Below are positions 7,860-16,633 of a DNA stretch of 64,000 bases, one piece after another. The notes beneath the pieces are model-generated. The model did not search any database and was not told where the DNA came from. It worked only from the letters and a program-made list of their open reading frames with translations. Made by a program: the position numbers and the translations under genes. This DNA comes from Streptomyces albospinus. Lineage in GTDB: Bacteria; Actinomycetota; Actinomycetes; Streptomycetales; Streptomycetaceae. Numbering within the stretch: the stretch's first letter is position 1; every line of letters starts with the position of its first letter. The stretch lies in NCBI RefSeq assembly GCF_014648695.1, contig NZ_BMRP01000013.1, positions 93,171 to 157,170 of the forward strand, read 5' to 3'.

Positions 7860-9086
7860 TCAGTAGGCGAAGCTGAAGGATGCGTTGCGGCCCGTGGCCA
7901 GGTGGGTCACCTCGCTGTGGGCGGGCAGCACGGCGACCGGCTGCTCGGCCCGGTCCGCGGCCGCCGCATTGCCGTTGCCCAACTGGCCGTTGGCATTTGC
8001 GCCCCAGGAAACGACCGACTGGTCGTCGCGTAGGGCAAGAGTGTGGTCGCGCCCGGGGGCCAGTTCCCGCACGCCGGTCAGCCCGTCGATGGCTACAGCG
8101 GCGGTGCGGTTGGTCTTGGTGCCTTCTCCCAGCTGGCCCGCGGCGTTCCAGCCCCATGCCTTGACGCTGCCGTCCTCGAGGACCGCGAAGGTGTCGTGCG
8201 GACCGCCGTAGAGTTTGGCGACGCCCTCAAGGTGCGGTACGTCGACGGGCGAGGTGCTGTTGACGGTGCTGTCATTGCCCAGTTCGCCGTTGCCGTTGTA
8301 GCCCCAGCTCTTGACCTTGTGGTCGCTGGTGAGGACGACCGCGTGAAGTGTCCCCGCGGCGAGCGCGGTCACCCCCTGGAGTCCGGGGACCTGCTGCGGG
8401 GTGTTGCGGTCGGTGGTGTTCCCGTTGCCCAGCTGGCCTTGGGCGTTTGCGCCCCATGCCCAGACGGTGCCGTCCTGGCGGAGCGCCAGGCTGGTACGGC
8501 AGCCGGCGGCGATGGCCTTGACCTTGTCCAGGCCCTGTACGGCGACCGGCCTGGGGACCCCGGTGTTCTTGGCGCTGTTCGTGCCGTCGCCCAACTGCCC
8601 GAACTCGTTGTAGCCCCAGGCCCATACCCGCCCGTTCTTCAGAGCCAGGGCGTGGTGGCAGCCCACGGCGATCGACCGAATGCCGTCCAGTCCCGCGACG
8701 GCGGCCGGGAAGGAGCGGGCCGTGGTGGTTCCATTACCGAGTTGGCCGAAGGTGTTGTCGCCCCAGGACTTGACCGTGCCGTTCTTCAGCAAGGCCACAG
8801 CGAACGGGCCCGTGGTCGTGTTGCCGCCCGCCTCCAGCGACTTCACGTCCTCGCGTGCCAGTCCCTGGACAGGGCCCGGTGTCTGTTGCGCCACGGTGGA
8901 ACCGTTGCCGAGCTCACCGGAGGCGTTCTGGCCCCAGCTGTAGACCCAGGGATCGGGCGATGCGGTACCGGCCGTGGCCGGTGCGGCCGTCCCGGCGATC
9001 ACGGCCAGTGCCGCGGTGGCCGCGACCGCGCCGCACACCCCGCGCAGCCGGCGCCGGGTACGTCGGGCTGTCTGCATCTTCTGCAT
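7860..9086 (-). CDS. secreted seven-repeat RCC1 propeller protein (copy 1)
   Basis: 408 residues: signal peptide (to about residue 38) followed by seven RCC1 repeats with the core SWG or AWG-x-N-x-x-G-x-LG, e.g. SWGQNASGELG, SWGDNTFGQLG and AWGYNEFGQLG. Seven blades are expected to close a full beta-propeller. RCC1 propellers bind proteins or lipids; the eukaryotic guanine-exchange role should not be assumed. The C-terminus ends SFAY. ATG start with AAAGG about 10 bases upstream. It is a tandem paralogue of the next gene upstream (90-base gap). Extracellular binding is the likely job. Confidence 0.85.
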   Translation of the reverse strand: MQKMQTARRTRRRLRGVCGAVAATAALAVIAGTAAPATAGTASPDPWVYSWGQNASGELGNGSTVAQQTPGPVQGLAREDVKSLEAGGNTTTGPFAVALLKNGTVKSWGDNTFGQLGNGTTTARSFPAAVAGLDGIRSIAVGCHHALALKNGRVWAWGYNEFGQLGDGTNSAKNTGVPRPVAVQGLDKVKAIAAGCRTSLALRQDGTVWAWGANAQGQLGNGNTTDRNTPQQVPGLQGVTALAAGTLHAVVLTSDHKVKSWGYNGNGELGNDSTVNSTSPVDVPHLEGVAKLYGGPHDTFAVLEDGSVKAWGWNAAGQLGEGTKTNRTAAVAIDGLTGVRELAPGRDHTLALRDDQSVVSWGANANGQLGNGNAAAADRAEQPVAVLPAHSEVTHLATGRNASFSFAY

Positions 9087-9176
9087 TCAGGCATGCCTTT
9101 CACAGGTGGTGGCGCGGAGGCAGGCTCCAGCGCCGTACGAAAGATGAGGTGAGGTCCTGCGCGCAGGGCAGCAGGG

Positions 9177-10403
9177 TCAATACGCGTAGCTCGAATTGCC
9201 CGCCAGGGACGCGGCGACGTGATGGAAGTCCCCGCGGGCGGCGGTCACCGGCGCGAAGCGGGCGTGGGCGGTGCCATCGCCGAGCTGGCCCTCGCCGTTG
9301 GCGCCCCAGGCCACCACCTTGTCGTCGAGGATGGCGAGGTCGTGGCCGCGCCCCGCGGCCAGGTCGCGGGCCCCTTCGAGCGCGTCGATCGCCACGGGCG
9401 TGTTGCGGTTGGTCCGGCTCACGCCGGTGCCGTCGGACGGGTCGGACTCCAGCAGCTGGCCGTCCCGGTTCTCCCCCCACCCGTAAACGGTGTCGTCGTT
9501 GCGGATCGCGAAGCTGTGGTCCGCGCCCGCGGTGATCCTGCGGATGTCGCGCAGCCACCGGGCCTTGACCGGTTCGGCGCTGTTGGATTTGCCGGTCCCG
9601 TCGCCCAGCTGTCCCTTGAGGTTGTCCCCCCAGGTCCACACGGTGCCGTCCTCGGTGCGGGCGAGCCCGTGGTGGCACCCCGCCGCGATCTCGGAGATAT
9701 GGCTCAGGCCCTTGACCTCCTGAGGTACGGATTCGGACTTCCGGTCGCCGGTGCCGAGTTGGCCCCGGGCGCCGTTCCCCCACGACCACACCGTGCCGTC
9801 CTCCATCAGCGCCAGGCTGAAGTCGCAGCCGGCCGCCACCTGCCGCGCCATGAAGATGCTCGGTACGCGCACCGGAGCCGTACTGTCGTCACCGGAACGG
9901 TTGTTGCCCAGCTGGCCGTCGCCGTTGTCGCCCCAGGCCCACACCCGGCCCTTGCTGATGGCCAGCGCGTGCGCGCCGCCCGCTGCGACATCGTTCACGT
10001 CCCGCAGCCCGTTCACGACGTCCGGGGTGCCCCGGTCGGCGCGGCTGCCGTTGCCCAACTGCCCGGCGGAGCCGTGGCCCCAGGCACGTACGGTTCCGTT
10101 CTCCAACTGCGCCACGGCGAAGGAGTCGCCGCTGCCCGTCCCTCCGGCGGAGATCCTGCGCACCTCACCGCGGTGCAGTCCCATCACCGGTCCCGGCGAC
10201 CAGCGGTCTCCGGTTCCCCCACTGCCCAACTGGCCCGCGTCTCCCGCGCCCCAGCTGAACACCTCCGGTCCGGGAGCGGCCTGTGCCGGTCCCGTGACGG
10301 CCGGTCCGGCGAGCGCCGCCAGCACCGCGGCCACCACCGGCGCCACCCGCCGGGTGCCCCACCCCTTGCCCGACCTGCGCGTCCTGCTCGTCGTCCTTCG
10401 CAA
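9177..10403 (-). CDS. secreted seven-repeat RCC1 propeller protein (copy 2)
   Basis: 408 residues, probably from a TTG with GAGAGGA about 8 bases upstream. The twin-arginine-rich N-terminus and Ala-rich core (cleavage near PAQAAP) export it. Seven repeats follow: SWGAGDAGQLG, AWGHGSAGQLG, AWGDNGDGQLG, SWGNGARGQLG, TWGDNLKGQLG, GWGENRDGQLL and AWGANGEGQLG, predicting a seven-bladed propeller. It is the first gene of the run, so the cluster promoter should lie in 10404-10600. Its tail NSSYAY matches the SFAY end of copy 1, supporting tandem duplication. Ligand unknown. Confidence 0.85.
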   Translation of the reverse strand: MRRTTSRTRRSGKGWGTRRVAPVVAAVLAALAGPAVTGPAQAAPGPEVFSWGAGDAGQLGSGGTGDRWSPGPVMGLHRGEVRRISAGGTGSGDSFAVAQLENGTVRAWGHGSAGQLGNGSRADRGTPDVVNGLRDVNDVAAGGAHALAISKGRVWAWGDNGDGQLGNNRSGDDSTAPVRVPSIFMARQVAAGCDFSLALMEDGTVWSWGNGARGQLGTGDRKSESVPQEVKGLSHISEIAAGCHHGLARTEDGTVWTWGDNLKGQLGDGTGKSNSAEPVKARWLRDIRRITAGADHSFAIRNDDTVYGWGENRDGQLLESDPSDGTGVSRTNRNTPVAIDALEGARDLAAGRGHDLAILDDKVVAWGANGEGQLGDGTAHARFAPVTAARGDFHHVAASLAGNSSYAY

Positions 10404-10870
10404 TCCACCCGTCCTCTCGTCAAAGGCGTTGTCCCAGTGGGCAGTTGACCAGAACCCGCCGGGCTCGGACGGATCATTGGATCGGGCGACTCCAGGTATG
10501 CGCAGACTGTCCTGCTGTCACCCCCAACGGGGTATTCGGTACCCCAATGGTCTAACGGACATATGGGTGAATCTGCTTGGGGTGCTATACGGTTCTCGCC
10601 GCTTGGCGATGACGCCGCGGCTACGCGTCGTTGGGGGAGGGGCGCTCGGTCCGTATCTCATCCCCCTTGCAGAGGAGGCGAGTTGAGAGAACGGAACCGG
10701 GCTCCCCCTGGCGGTCCAGGCACGGTGAAGCAGTCACGCTCCACCGTCGGCTGCCCTGCCTGTCATCCCCGGAACAGGGATTCTCCTTCGACGGTGCATG
10801 GTGCGGCGCCCGGGGAGGCGGAAGGGGTGATAAGGACGATCAACGCGCGGGAGGGGGCGGGTGTGGAACG
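10404..10870. other. 467-bp intergenic region, promoter side of the RCC1 cluster
   Basis: It lies between the TTG start of the RCC1 cluster and the 3' end of the aldo/keto reductase. It contains a less GC-rich patch (about 10505-10600) and a palindrome at 10529-10545. No small gene with a good start and family-like sequence is visible on either strand. Confidence 0.5.
10529..10545. promoter_or_regulatory. 17-bp palindrome upstream of the RCC1 cluster
   Basis: Perfect GGGGTA / TACCCC arms around a 5-base centre, about 125 bases upstream of the RCC1 cluster start. Its size and position fit a regulator operator. The factor is unknown. Confidence 0.4.
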
Positions 10871-11866
10871 TCAATGCCCCAGGCGGTCCAGGGCCTGTTG
10901 CGGATAGCGGTCTCCGGCCACGGCGTCGAGAGGGAACGCCGCCCGAAGCAGGGCGAGTTGCTCGGTGGTGAGGGTCAAGTCCGCGGCGGTGGCGTTCTCT
11001 TCGAGGTAGCGCACGCGCTTGGTGCCGGGGAGGGGCACGATGTCGTCGCCCTGTGCGAGCAGCCAGGCCAGGGCGGCCTGCGACGGTGTGCAGCCGATGC
11101 TCTCGGCGATGTCGGTGAGGGACCGTACGAGGGCGAGGTTGCGGTCGAGGTTGTCGGGGGAGAAGCGGGGCCAGCGCCTGCGGTTGTCGTCCTCGGTGAG
11201 CTGGTCCCGCGAGGTGAGCGATCCCGTCAGCATGCCGCGCCCGAGAGGCGAGTAGGCGGTGACCGAGATGCCGAGTTCGCGGCAGGTGGCGAGCATCTCT
11301 CCCTCGACGACCTCTCTGGTGAAGAGGGAGTACTCCATCTGCACGGCGCTGATGGGATGCACGGAGTGCGCCGTGCGCAGTGTCTGCGGGCTCACCTCGG
11401 ACAGGCCCAGACAGCGCACCTTGCCGGCGGCCACGAGCTCCGCCATGGCGCCGATGGTGTCCTCGACGGGCACGTGCGGGGCGCGGCGGTGGACGTAGTA
11501 CACGTCGATGTGGTCGACACCGAGCCTGCGCAGCGAGGCGTCGCAGGCCGTGCGGACGTGGGCGGGCGAGGTGTCGACCCGGTCGACCCGGCCGCTCGCC
11601 GGGTCGTGCCACAGCCCGAACTTCGTGGCGAGGACCACCGTGCCGCGGTCCCGGCGCCGGAGCCAGCGGCCCAGCAACTCCTCGTTGGCGCCGCGTCCGT
11701 ACGCGTCCGCGGTGTCGAGGAAGGTGACGCCCAACTCGGCGGCGCGGTCGAGGGTGCCGAGGGCCTCGGTCTCGTCGGCCGGCCCGTAGGCGATCGACAT
11801 CCCCATGCACCCGAGACCTACGGCCGATACGTCCAGCTCGCTGTGTCCGAGCCTGCGGTATTTCAT
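10871..11866 (-). CDS. aldo/keto reductase
   Basis: 331 residues, an NADPH-dependent (beta/alpha)8 oxidoreductase of the aldo/keto reductase superfamily. Visible are GLGCMGMS (about 17-24), the catalytic Asp and Tyr in FLDTADAYG, Lys in ATKFGLWHD, His in YYVHRRAP, and the cofactor-binding end ([17 protein letters not shown]). It resembles the AKR13/YakC group acting on aldehydes and ketones. The start is secure: AAGGAGG lies 5 bases before the ATG. It stands alone, so the substrate cannot be guessed. Confidence 0.9.
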   Translation of the reverse strand: MKYRRLGHSELDVSAVGLGCMGMSIAYGPADETEALGTLDRAAELGVTFLDTADAYGRGANEELLGRWLRRRDRGTVVLATKFGLWHDPASGRVDRVDTSPAHVRTACDASLRRLGVDHIDVYYVHRRAPHVPVEDTIGAMAELVAAGKVRCLGLSEVSPQTLRTAHSVHPISAVQMEYSLFTREVVEGEMLATCRELGISVTAYSPLGRGMLTGSLTSRDQLTEDDNRRRWPRFSPDNLDRNLALVRSLTDIAESIGCTPSQAALAWLLAQGDDIVPLPGTKRVRYLEENATAADLTLTTEQLALLRAAFPLDAVAGDRYPQQALDRLGH

Positions 11867-12013
11867 GGTCCTCCTTAGGCGGTTCCCGCCATCCTGCCCT
11901 TCTCCGGCCGGGTCCGGCAGCGGAGTTGGCGAGGGCGAGGGTGATCGGCGAGGGACCGTCGGAGGGTGGTGGTGCGAGTGGGATGGCTGGATCTCGATGG
12001 CGGGGAGGCTTGG

Positions 12014-12852
12014 TCAGGCGTCGGGGCGCACCAGTGCGGCCAGGCGGTCGGCGTGCTCCTCGACGATGAGGTGCCCGGCGCCGGGCATGACGCGGAGTTC
12101 GGTGCCGAGGGTGGCGCGTACCGCGGGGGCGAGGCGGCGGGGAGGGAGGAAGACGTCGTGCTCGCCGGTGAGGAGGAGACGGGGGACGGGGCGCGGAGGC
12201 AGCGCGGCGGTGCCGGGTTCGGTGCTGGAGCGGGCGTGCCGGGCGACCAGGGTCATCCAGTCCACCAGCTCCTCGCGCGGTGTGCGGCCGGGCGCGTGCA
12301 GGGCGCGCAGGAGGCGGGCGCTGCTCTTCGGGGTGGGGCGGAGGTACCAGGTGGCGAAGGCCGTCAGCAGCGTAGGGGGCAGCCTCAGTTTCGTCAGGCC
12401 GCCGGGGGACAGCAGCACCAGCCGCTCGATCCGGGGCGAGTCGGCGGAGAGGGCGACGGCGGCGCCGAAGGAGTGCGCCATGACCACGACCGGTGCGGTC
12501 GCGAGGTGCTCGACGGCCTCGCTCAGCCAGGCGCCGTACCAGGACGACGTGCCGCCGGGGAGCGCGCGTTCGGCGGCGCTCAGGCCGGGCTGGCCCGGGA
12601 TGTCCGCATCGCCACCCGGTAGCCGGCGGTGACCAGGGCGGTGGCGAGGGGCAGCGAGGTGGCGGCGTTGAAGTTGGTGCCGGGGACGTAGACGACCGTG
12701 GTCGGGCCGGAGCCGGCGAGGACCAGGTGGGTCCGGGCGCCGTTGGCGGTCAACGTCGTCCGCTCGTGCGGCACCGGCCATGCGGTCAGCCGGTCGTGGC
12801 ACCAGGCGCGGAGGAGATCCCGGCCCCGCGGGCTGCGGTAGATCGAGTCCAT
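12014..12852 (-). pseudogene. alpha/beta hydrolase with a frameshift
   Basis: The first 80 codons (MDSIYRSPRGRDLLRAW to TAGYRVAM) and the rest (ADIPGQPGLS, nucleophile motif AHSFGAA, LLTGEHDVFLPP, catalytic His in GAGHLIVEEH) form one alpha/beta hydrolase of about 280 residues, but in different frames. The break is at about 12607-12612, where one missing G would restore VAMADIPGQPGLS. All catalytic elements survive, so this is either a very recent mutation or a sequencing error. It is divergent from the iron uptake operon. Confidence 0.75.
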
Positions 12853-12948
12853 CTGTGCAGTATCCGGGCGTACCGTTGGTGAGCTGGGCTCTTTGCCTCC
12901 CCGTGACCAGGTGACTACACCGGCGTAGACATAATCAAGCCAGCTGAC

Positions 12949-12967
12949 TAAGGTATGCCTTCGCTAA
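12949..12967. promoter_or_regulatory. iron box (DmdR1/IdeR-type operator)
   Basis: Read on the minus strand, the 19-mer TTAGCGAAGGCATACCTTA matches the actinobacterial iron-repressor consensus TTAGGTTAGGCTCACCTAA at 13 positions. It sits 45 bases before the efeUO start, so iron-bound DmdR1/IdeR should repress the operon. Its AAGGTATGCCTT core is repeated inverted just downstream. Confidence 0.65.
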
Positions 12968-12984
12968 CTGAGGCAAGGCATACC
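12952..12984. repeat. 10-bp inverted repeat overlapping the iron box
   Basis: GGTATGCCTT (12952-12961) and AAGGCATACC (12975-12984) are exact inverse copies with a 13-base centre. This may be a second repressor half-site or an mRNA hairpin just before the Shine-Dalgarno sequence. Confidence 0.5.
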
Positions 12985-13011
12985 GGCGAGGTCCGGCCGG
13001 GGAGGACACAT

Positions 13012-15228
13012 ATGTGGGACGACGCGTTTCCGAGCTTCTTGATCGGCTTGCGAGAAGGTCTTGAAGGCGGGCTCATCGTCTCCATCCTCGTGGCCACTCT
13101 CGTACGGGCCGGGGCCAAGTCGCGCCTGGCGCAGGTGTGGACGGGTGTGCTCGCCGCCATCGCGCTGGCGCTGAGCTTCGGGGCGGTGCTCACCTTCACC
13201 GCCGCCTCGCTGTCGGCCACCGCGCAGGAAGCCTTCGGCGGCACGCTCAGCGTCATCGCCGTCGCGTTCGTCACCGGCATGGTGTTCTGGATGCGCCGCT
13301 CGGCGCGCAGCCTCTCCGGCGAGATCAAGGAGAAGGTCACCGGAGCGCTCGCCATGGGGTCGGGCATGCTGATCGTCACCTCCTTCCTGGCCGTGGGCCG
13401 GGAGGGGCTGGAGACCGCGCTGTTCCTGTGGACCACGGCGCGTGCGGCCGGTGAATCCGCCGGGCCGATGATCGGGGCCGGCATCGGACTCGTCATCGCG
13501 GCCGGGCTCTGCTGGGGCCTGTACCGCCGGGTGCTGAAGATCAACCTCACCAAGTTCTTCACCGCGACCGGCGCGGTGCTCATCGTCATCGCCGCCGGCG
13601 TCCTGGGCTACGGGCTGCGGGATCTTCAGGAGGGCGGCGTACTGCCCGGCAAGACCGCCTTCGCCTTCGACCTGAGCCAGAGCATCGACCCGAGCGCCTG
13701 GTACAGCACGCTGGTGCAGGGTGTCCTCAACCTGACGCCGGCGATGACCTGGGTGCAGGCCGGTGCGTATGCCGCGTATCTCGTCGTGGTGATGGCGCTG
13801 TTCGTACGCGGTGTGCGGGCTTCCGACGCGAAGCCGGCCCCGCAGAAGGCGACGGAGCAGCAGCCGGGTGCGCAGGCCGGTCCCGAGAAGGCGGCGGTGG
13901 TGGCCGCGGCCACGGAGGCCGAGGACGGCGCGACGGCTGCCGAGGGCACGACGGACGCCGAACGGAAGCCGGCGGCCGAGGGCGCCGGGGAGTCCGCCGC
14001 CACCACGCCGGTTGCCGAACAGCCCGCCGCCGCGCCGCAGTCCGCGTCCGAGCCGCCCGCCGCCCCCAGGAAGCGGCCCGGCTGGCTCCTGCCGACCGCC
14101 GTGGTCGCCGTGCCCGCCGTCATCGCGGGGGGCATCGTGGCCTTCGGGAAGTCCAAGTCCGCCGACGCCCAGACCGTCTCGGTGTCGGAGAAGGAGTGCG
14201 GCAAGGGGTTCACCGCGCCCAAGCCGGGCCGGCAGACCTTCCAGATGCACAACACGGGCGACAAGACCTCCGAGGTGTACCTCGTCGACCCCGCGTCGAA
14301 CGCGGTGTACGGGGAGATCGAGGGCCTGGCGCCCGGTACCACCCGTGATCTGGTCGCGACCGTCGCCGGCGGCTCGTACGCCTGGCGCTGTGTGCCCACC
14401 GGCGGCAAGGCCGTCACCTCGGCCGCCGTACGCGTCACCGGCGGCGGCTCCGCCAAGGCCGTGGTACCGGTCTCCGAGGACGATCTGGCCGCCCCGCTGC
14501 GCCAGTACAAGCAGTATGTCGATCAGGGGCTGGGCACGCTGGTGTCCCAGACGCAGCAGCTCAGCGACGACATCGCGGGCGGCGACCTGGACAGCGCGCG
14601 CACGGACTGGCTCACCGCGCACCGCACGTACTCCTCGCTCGGCGCGGCCTACGGCACGTTCCAGGACTTCGACAAGAAGATCAACGGGCGGGCCGACGGG
14701 CTCCCGGCGGGGGTGAACGACAAGGACTTCAGCGGGTTCCACAAGATCGAGTACGGGCTGTGGCACGGTCGGTCGGCGGATGAGCTGAGCGGGCCCGCGA
14801 AGCAGCTGAACACCGATGTCGCGGGGCTGAAGAAAGCATTCCCCACGCAGGACTTCGACCCGGGTGACCTGCCGCTGCGGACCCACGAGATCCTGGAGAA
14901 CACCCTCCAGTTCGAGCTGACCGGCGACACCGACGAGGGCAGCGGCACCAACCTCGCCACCGCCGACGCCAACCTCTCCGGCACGCGGGAACTCCTCGGC
15001 GTACTGCGCCCGCTGATCACCAAGCGCGATCCGCAGCAGCTCGCGACGATCGACGGGGACATCGACCGCTTGCAGAAGCTGCTGGACGCCGCGCACCACG
15101 ACAGCACGTGGACGCCGGTCGACAAGCTCGACGCGACGGCACGGGCCCGGCTGAACGGCATGACCGGTCAGCTGCTGGAACACCTCGCTCCGGTGCCCGA
15201 CCTCCTGGAGATCCGGAAGTCCGCCTGA
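13012..15228 (+). CDS. EfeU-cupredoxin-EfeO fusion (ferrous/ferric iron uptake)
   Basis: 738 residues from an ATG with GGAGG 6 bases upstream. Residues 1-270 form an FTR1-type iron permease with both REGLE iron-binding motifs (14-18 and 130-134). An acidic Ala/Glu linker (about 280-355) leads to another membrane segment (about 357-380), a cupredoxin-like domain (about 385-480) and an imelysin/M75 EfeO domain (about 485-735) with [12 protein letters not shown]. In E. coli EfeU and EfeO are separate proteins; here channel and periplasmic-type metal binder are one chain. efeB follows, with iron-box control upstream. Confidence 0.9.
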   Translation: MWDDAFPSFLIGLREGLEGGLIVSILVATLVRAGAKSRLAQVWTGVLAAIALALSFGAVLTFTAASLSATAQEAFGGTLSVIAVAFVTGMVFWMRRSARSLSGEIKEKVTGALAMGSGMLIVTSFLAVGREGLETALFLWTTARAAGESAGPMIGAGIGLVIAAGLCWGLYRRVLKINLTKFFTATGAVLIVIAAGVLGYGLRDLQEGGVLPGKTAFAFDLSQSIDPSAWYSTLVQGVLNLTPAMTWVQAGAYAAYLVVVMALFVRGVRASDAKPAPQKATEQQPGAQAGPEKAAVVAAATEAEDGATAAEGTTDAERKPAAEGAGESAATTPVAEQPAAAPQSASEPPAAPRKRPGWLLPTAVVAVPAVIAGGIVAFGKSKSADAQTVSVSEKECGKGFTAPKPGRQTFQMHNTGDKTSEVYLVDPASNAVYGEIEGLAPGTTRDLVATVAGGSYAWRCVPTGGKAVTSAAVRVTGGGSAKAVVPVSEDDLAAPLRQYKQYVDQGLGTLVSQTQQLSDDIAGGDLDSARTDWLTAHRTYSSLGAAYGTFQDFDKKINGRADGLPAGVNDKDFSGFHKIEYGLWHGRSADELSGPAKQLNTDVAGLKKAFPTQDFDPGDLPLRTHEILENTLQFELTGDTDEGSGTNLATADANLSGTRELLGVLRPLITKRDPQQLATIDGDIDRLQKLLDAAHHDSTWTPVDKLDATARARLNGMTGQLLEHLAPVPDLLEIRKSA

Positions 15229-15335
15229 TGACACCGGAATCCCGCCCGTCCGGCAGTCCGGACCCCCGGCCGGGGAACGCCGCACCGGCCGCCCGCCCCG
15301 CACGATCTGATGCACGCTCCGAAGGGAACCACGAG

Positions 15336-16604
15336 ATGTCCGCCGAAACGCCCGGCCCGCAGGGCCGCTGCCCCGCCGACCGGCGCTCGTTCGTGAAGAC
15401 CGCGCTCGGCGCCGGTGCGGCCGGAGCGGCGCTGGCCGGCGGTGGATTCGCCCTGAGCCGGGCCGGTTCGGCGTCGGCCGCCGAGACGGCGAACCCGGGC
15501 AAGGTGCCGTTCCACGGCGTGCACCAGGCGGGCATCGTCACACCGCAGCCCACCGCCGCCGCCTTCGTCTCGCTCCATGTCATCGCGGACAACCGCAAGG
15601 AACTCACCGACCTGCTGCGGACGATCACCGAGCGCGCCCGGTTCCTGACCGCGGGCGGTACCCCCGACGACCTCGGCGTCGGCGCCCCGCCGTCCGACAA
15701 CGGGATCCTCGGGCCGGTGGTGCCCGCCGACGCGCTCACCGTCACGCTGGGCGTCGGCGCCTCGCTCTTCGACGACCGGTACGGCCTCGCCAAGGCCAAG
15801 CCGCGCCGGCTGACCCCGATGCGGACCTTCCCCAACGACAATCTCCAGGCCGCCGAATGCCATGGCGACCTCTCGCTCCAGATCTGTGCGGCGCGCCAGG
15901 ACGTCGTGCTGCACGCGCTGCGCGACATCGCGCGGCACACCCGCGGCGCCATGCAGATCAAGTGGCGCATCGACGGGTTCCAGAACGAGCCGCGGCCGGC
16001 CGGGGCGCAGCGCAATCTGCTCGGCTTCAAGGACGGCATCGTCAACCCGGATGTGCGGTCCTCGCGCGAGACGGACCGGCTGATATGGGTCGGCGACCAT
16101 CTCGGCGAGCCGTCCTGGGCCACCGGCGGCAGCTACCAGGTCATCCGGATCATCCGGATGCTGGTCGAGTTCTGGGACCGCGTCTCGCTCACCGAACAGG
16201 AGAAGATGTTCGGCCGCCGCAAGGACACCGGCGCCCCGCTGGACGGCGCCAACGAGAACGACGCGCCGGTCTACAGCAAGGACCCGCACGGCAACGCCAT
16301 CCCGCTCGACGCCCATATCCGCCTGGCCAACCCCCGTACCGCGGCCACCGACGACTCCCGCATCCTGCGCCGCGGCTACAACTACGACCGGGGTGTCGAC
16401 AACGTCGGCAACCTCGACATGGGCCTGGTCTTCTGCTGCTACCAGCAGGACGTCCGCCGCCAGTTCGAGGCCACGCAGACCCGGCTCATCGACGAGCCGC
16501 TGGTCGACTACATATCGCCGACCGGCGGCGGGTACTTCTTCGCGCTGCCGGGTGTCCGGGACTCCTCGGACTGGCTCGGCCGGAGCATGCTGGCCGCCGC
16601 CTGA
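15336..16604 (+). CDS. efeB: EfeB, Tat-exported DyP-type heme peroxidase
   Basis: 422 residues, the length of E. coli EfeB. The chosen ATG has AAGGGA at good spacing and places the twin-arginine motif [10 protein letters not shown] near residue 20. An in-frame ATG overlapping the efeUO stop (15228) would bury the Tat signal near residue 55, so it is less likely. The DyP signature [10 protein letters not shown] is present, as are RGYNYDRG and a C-terminal FFALPG strand. EfeB oxidises ferrous iron or deferrates heme outside the membrane and supplies EfeUO. It is in an operon with efeUO. Confidence 0.92.
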   Translation: MSAETPGPQGRCPADRRSFVKTALGAGAAGAALAGGGFALSRAGSASAAETANPGKVPFHGVHQAGIVTPQPTAAAFVSLHVIADNRKELTDLLRTITERARFLTAGGTPDDLGVGAPPSDNGILGPVVPADALTVTLGVGASLFDDRYGLAKAKPRRLTPMRTFPNDNLQAAECHGDLSLQICAARQDVVLHALRDIARHTRGAMQIKWRIDGFQNEPRPAGAQRNLLGFKDGIVNPDVRSSRETDRLIWVGDHLGEPSWATGGSYQVIRIIRMLVEFWDRVSLTEQEKMFGRRKDTGAPLDGANENDAPVYSKDPHGNAIPLDAHIRLANPRTAATDDSRILRRGYNYDRGVDNVGNLDMGLVFCCYQQDVRRQFEATQTRLIDEPLVDYISPTGGGYFFALPGVRDSSDWLGRSMLAAA

Positions 16605-16633
16605 CGTCCCCGGGCCGCGCCGCCCGGCCGTGC

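Noticed and set aside
4328-10403. Umbrella toxin (Umb) particle genes
   Set aside because: The exported-protein cluster recalled these Streptomyces particles, but I see no ALF repeats, no lectin-adapter pair and no polymorphic toxin domain.
7860-10403. RCC1 genes as guanine-nucleotide exchange factors
   Set aside because: Both have signal peptides, so a nuclear-type Ran role cannot apply; only the propeller fold is supported.
10563-10907. Small plus-strand gene in the 10.4-10.9 kb gap with a CPAC motif
   Set aside because: No plausible start with RBS, poor codon bias, and it runs into the aldo/keto reductase gene on the other strand.
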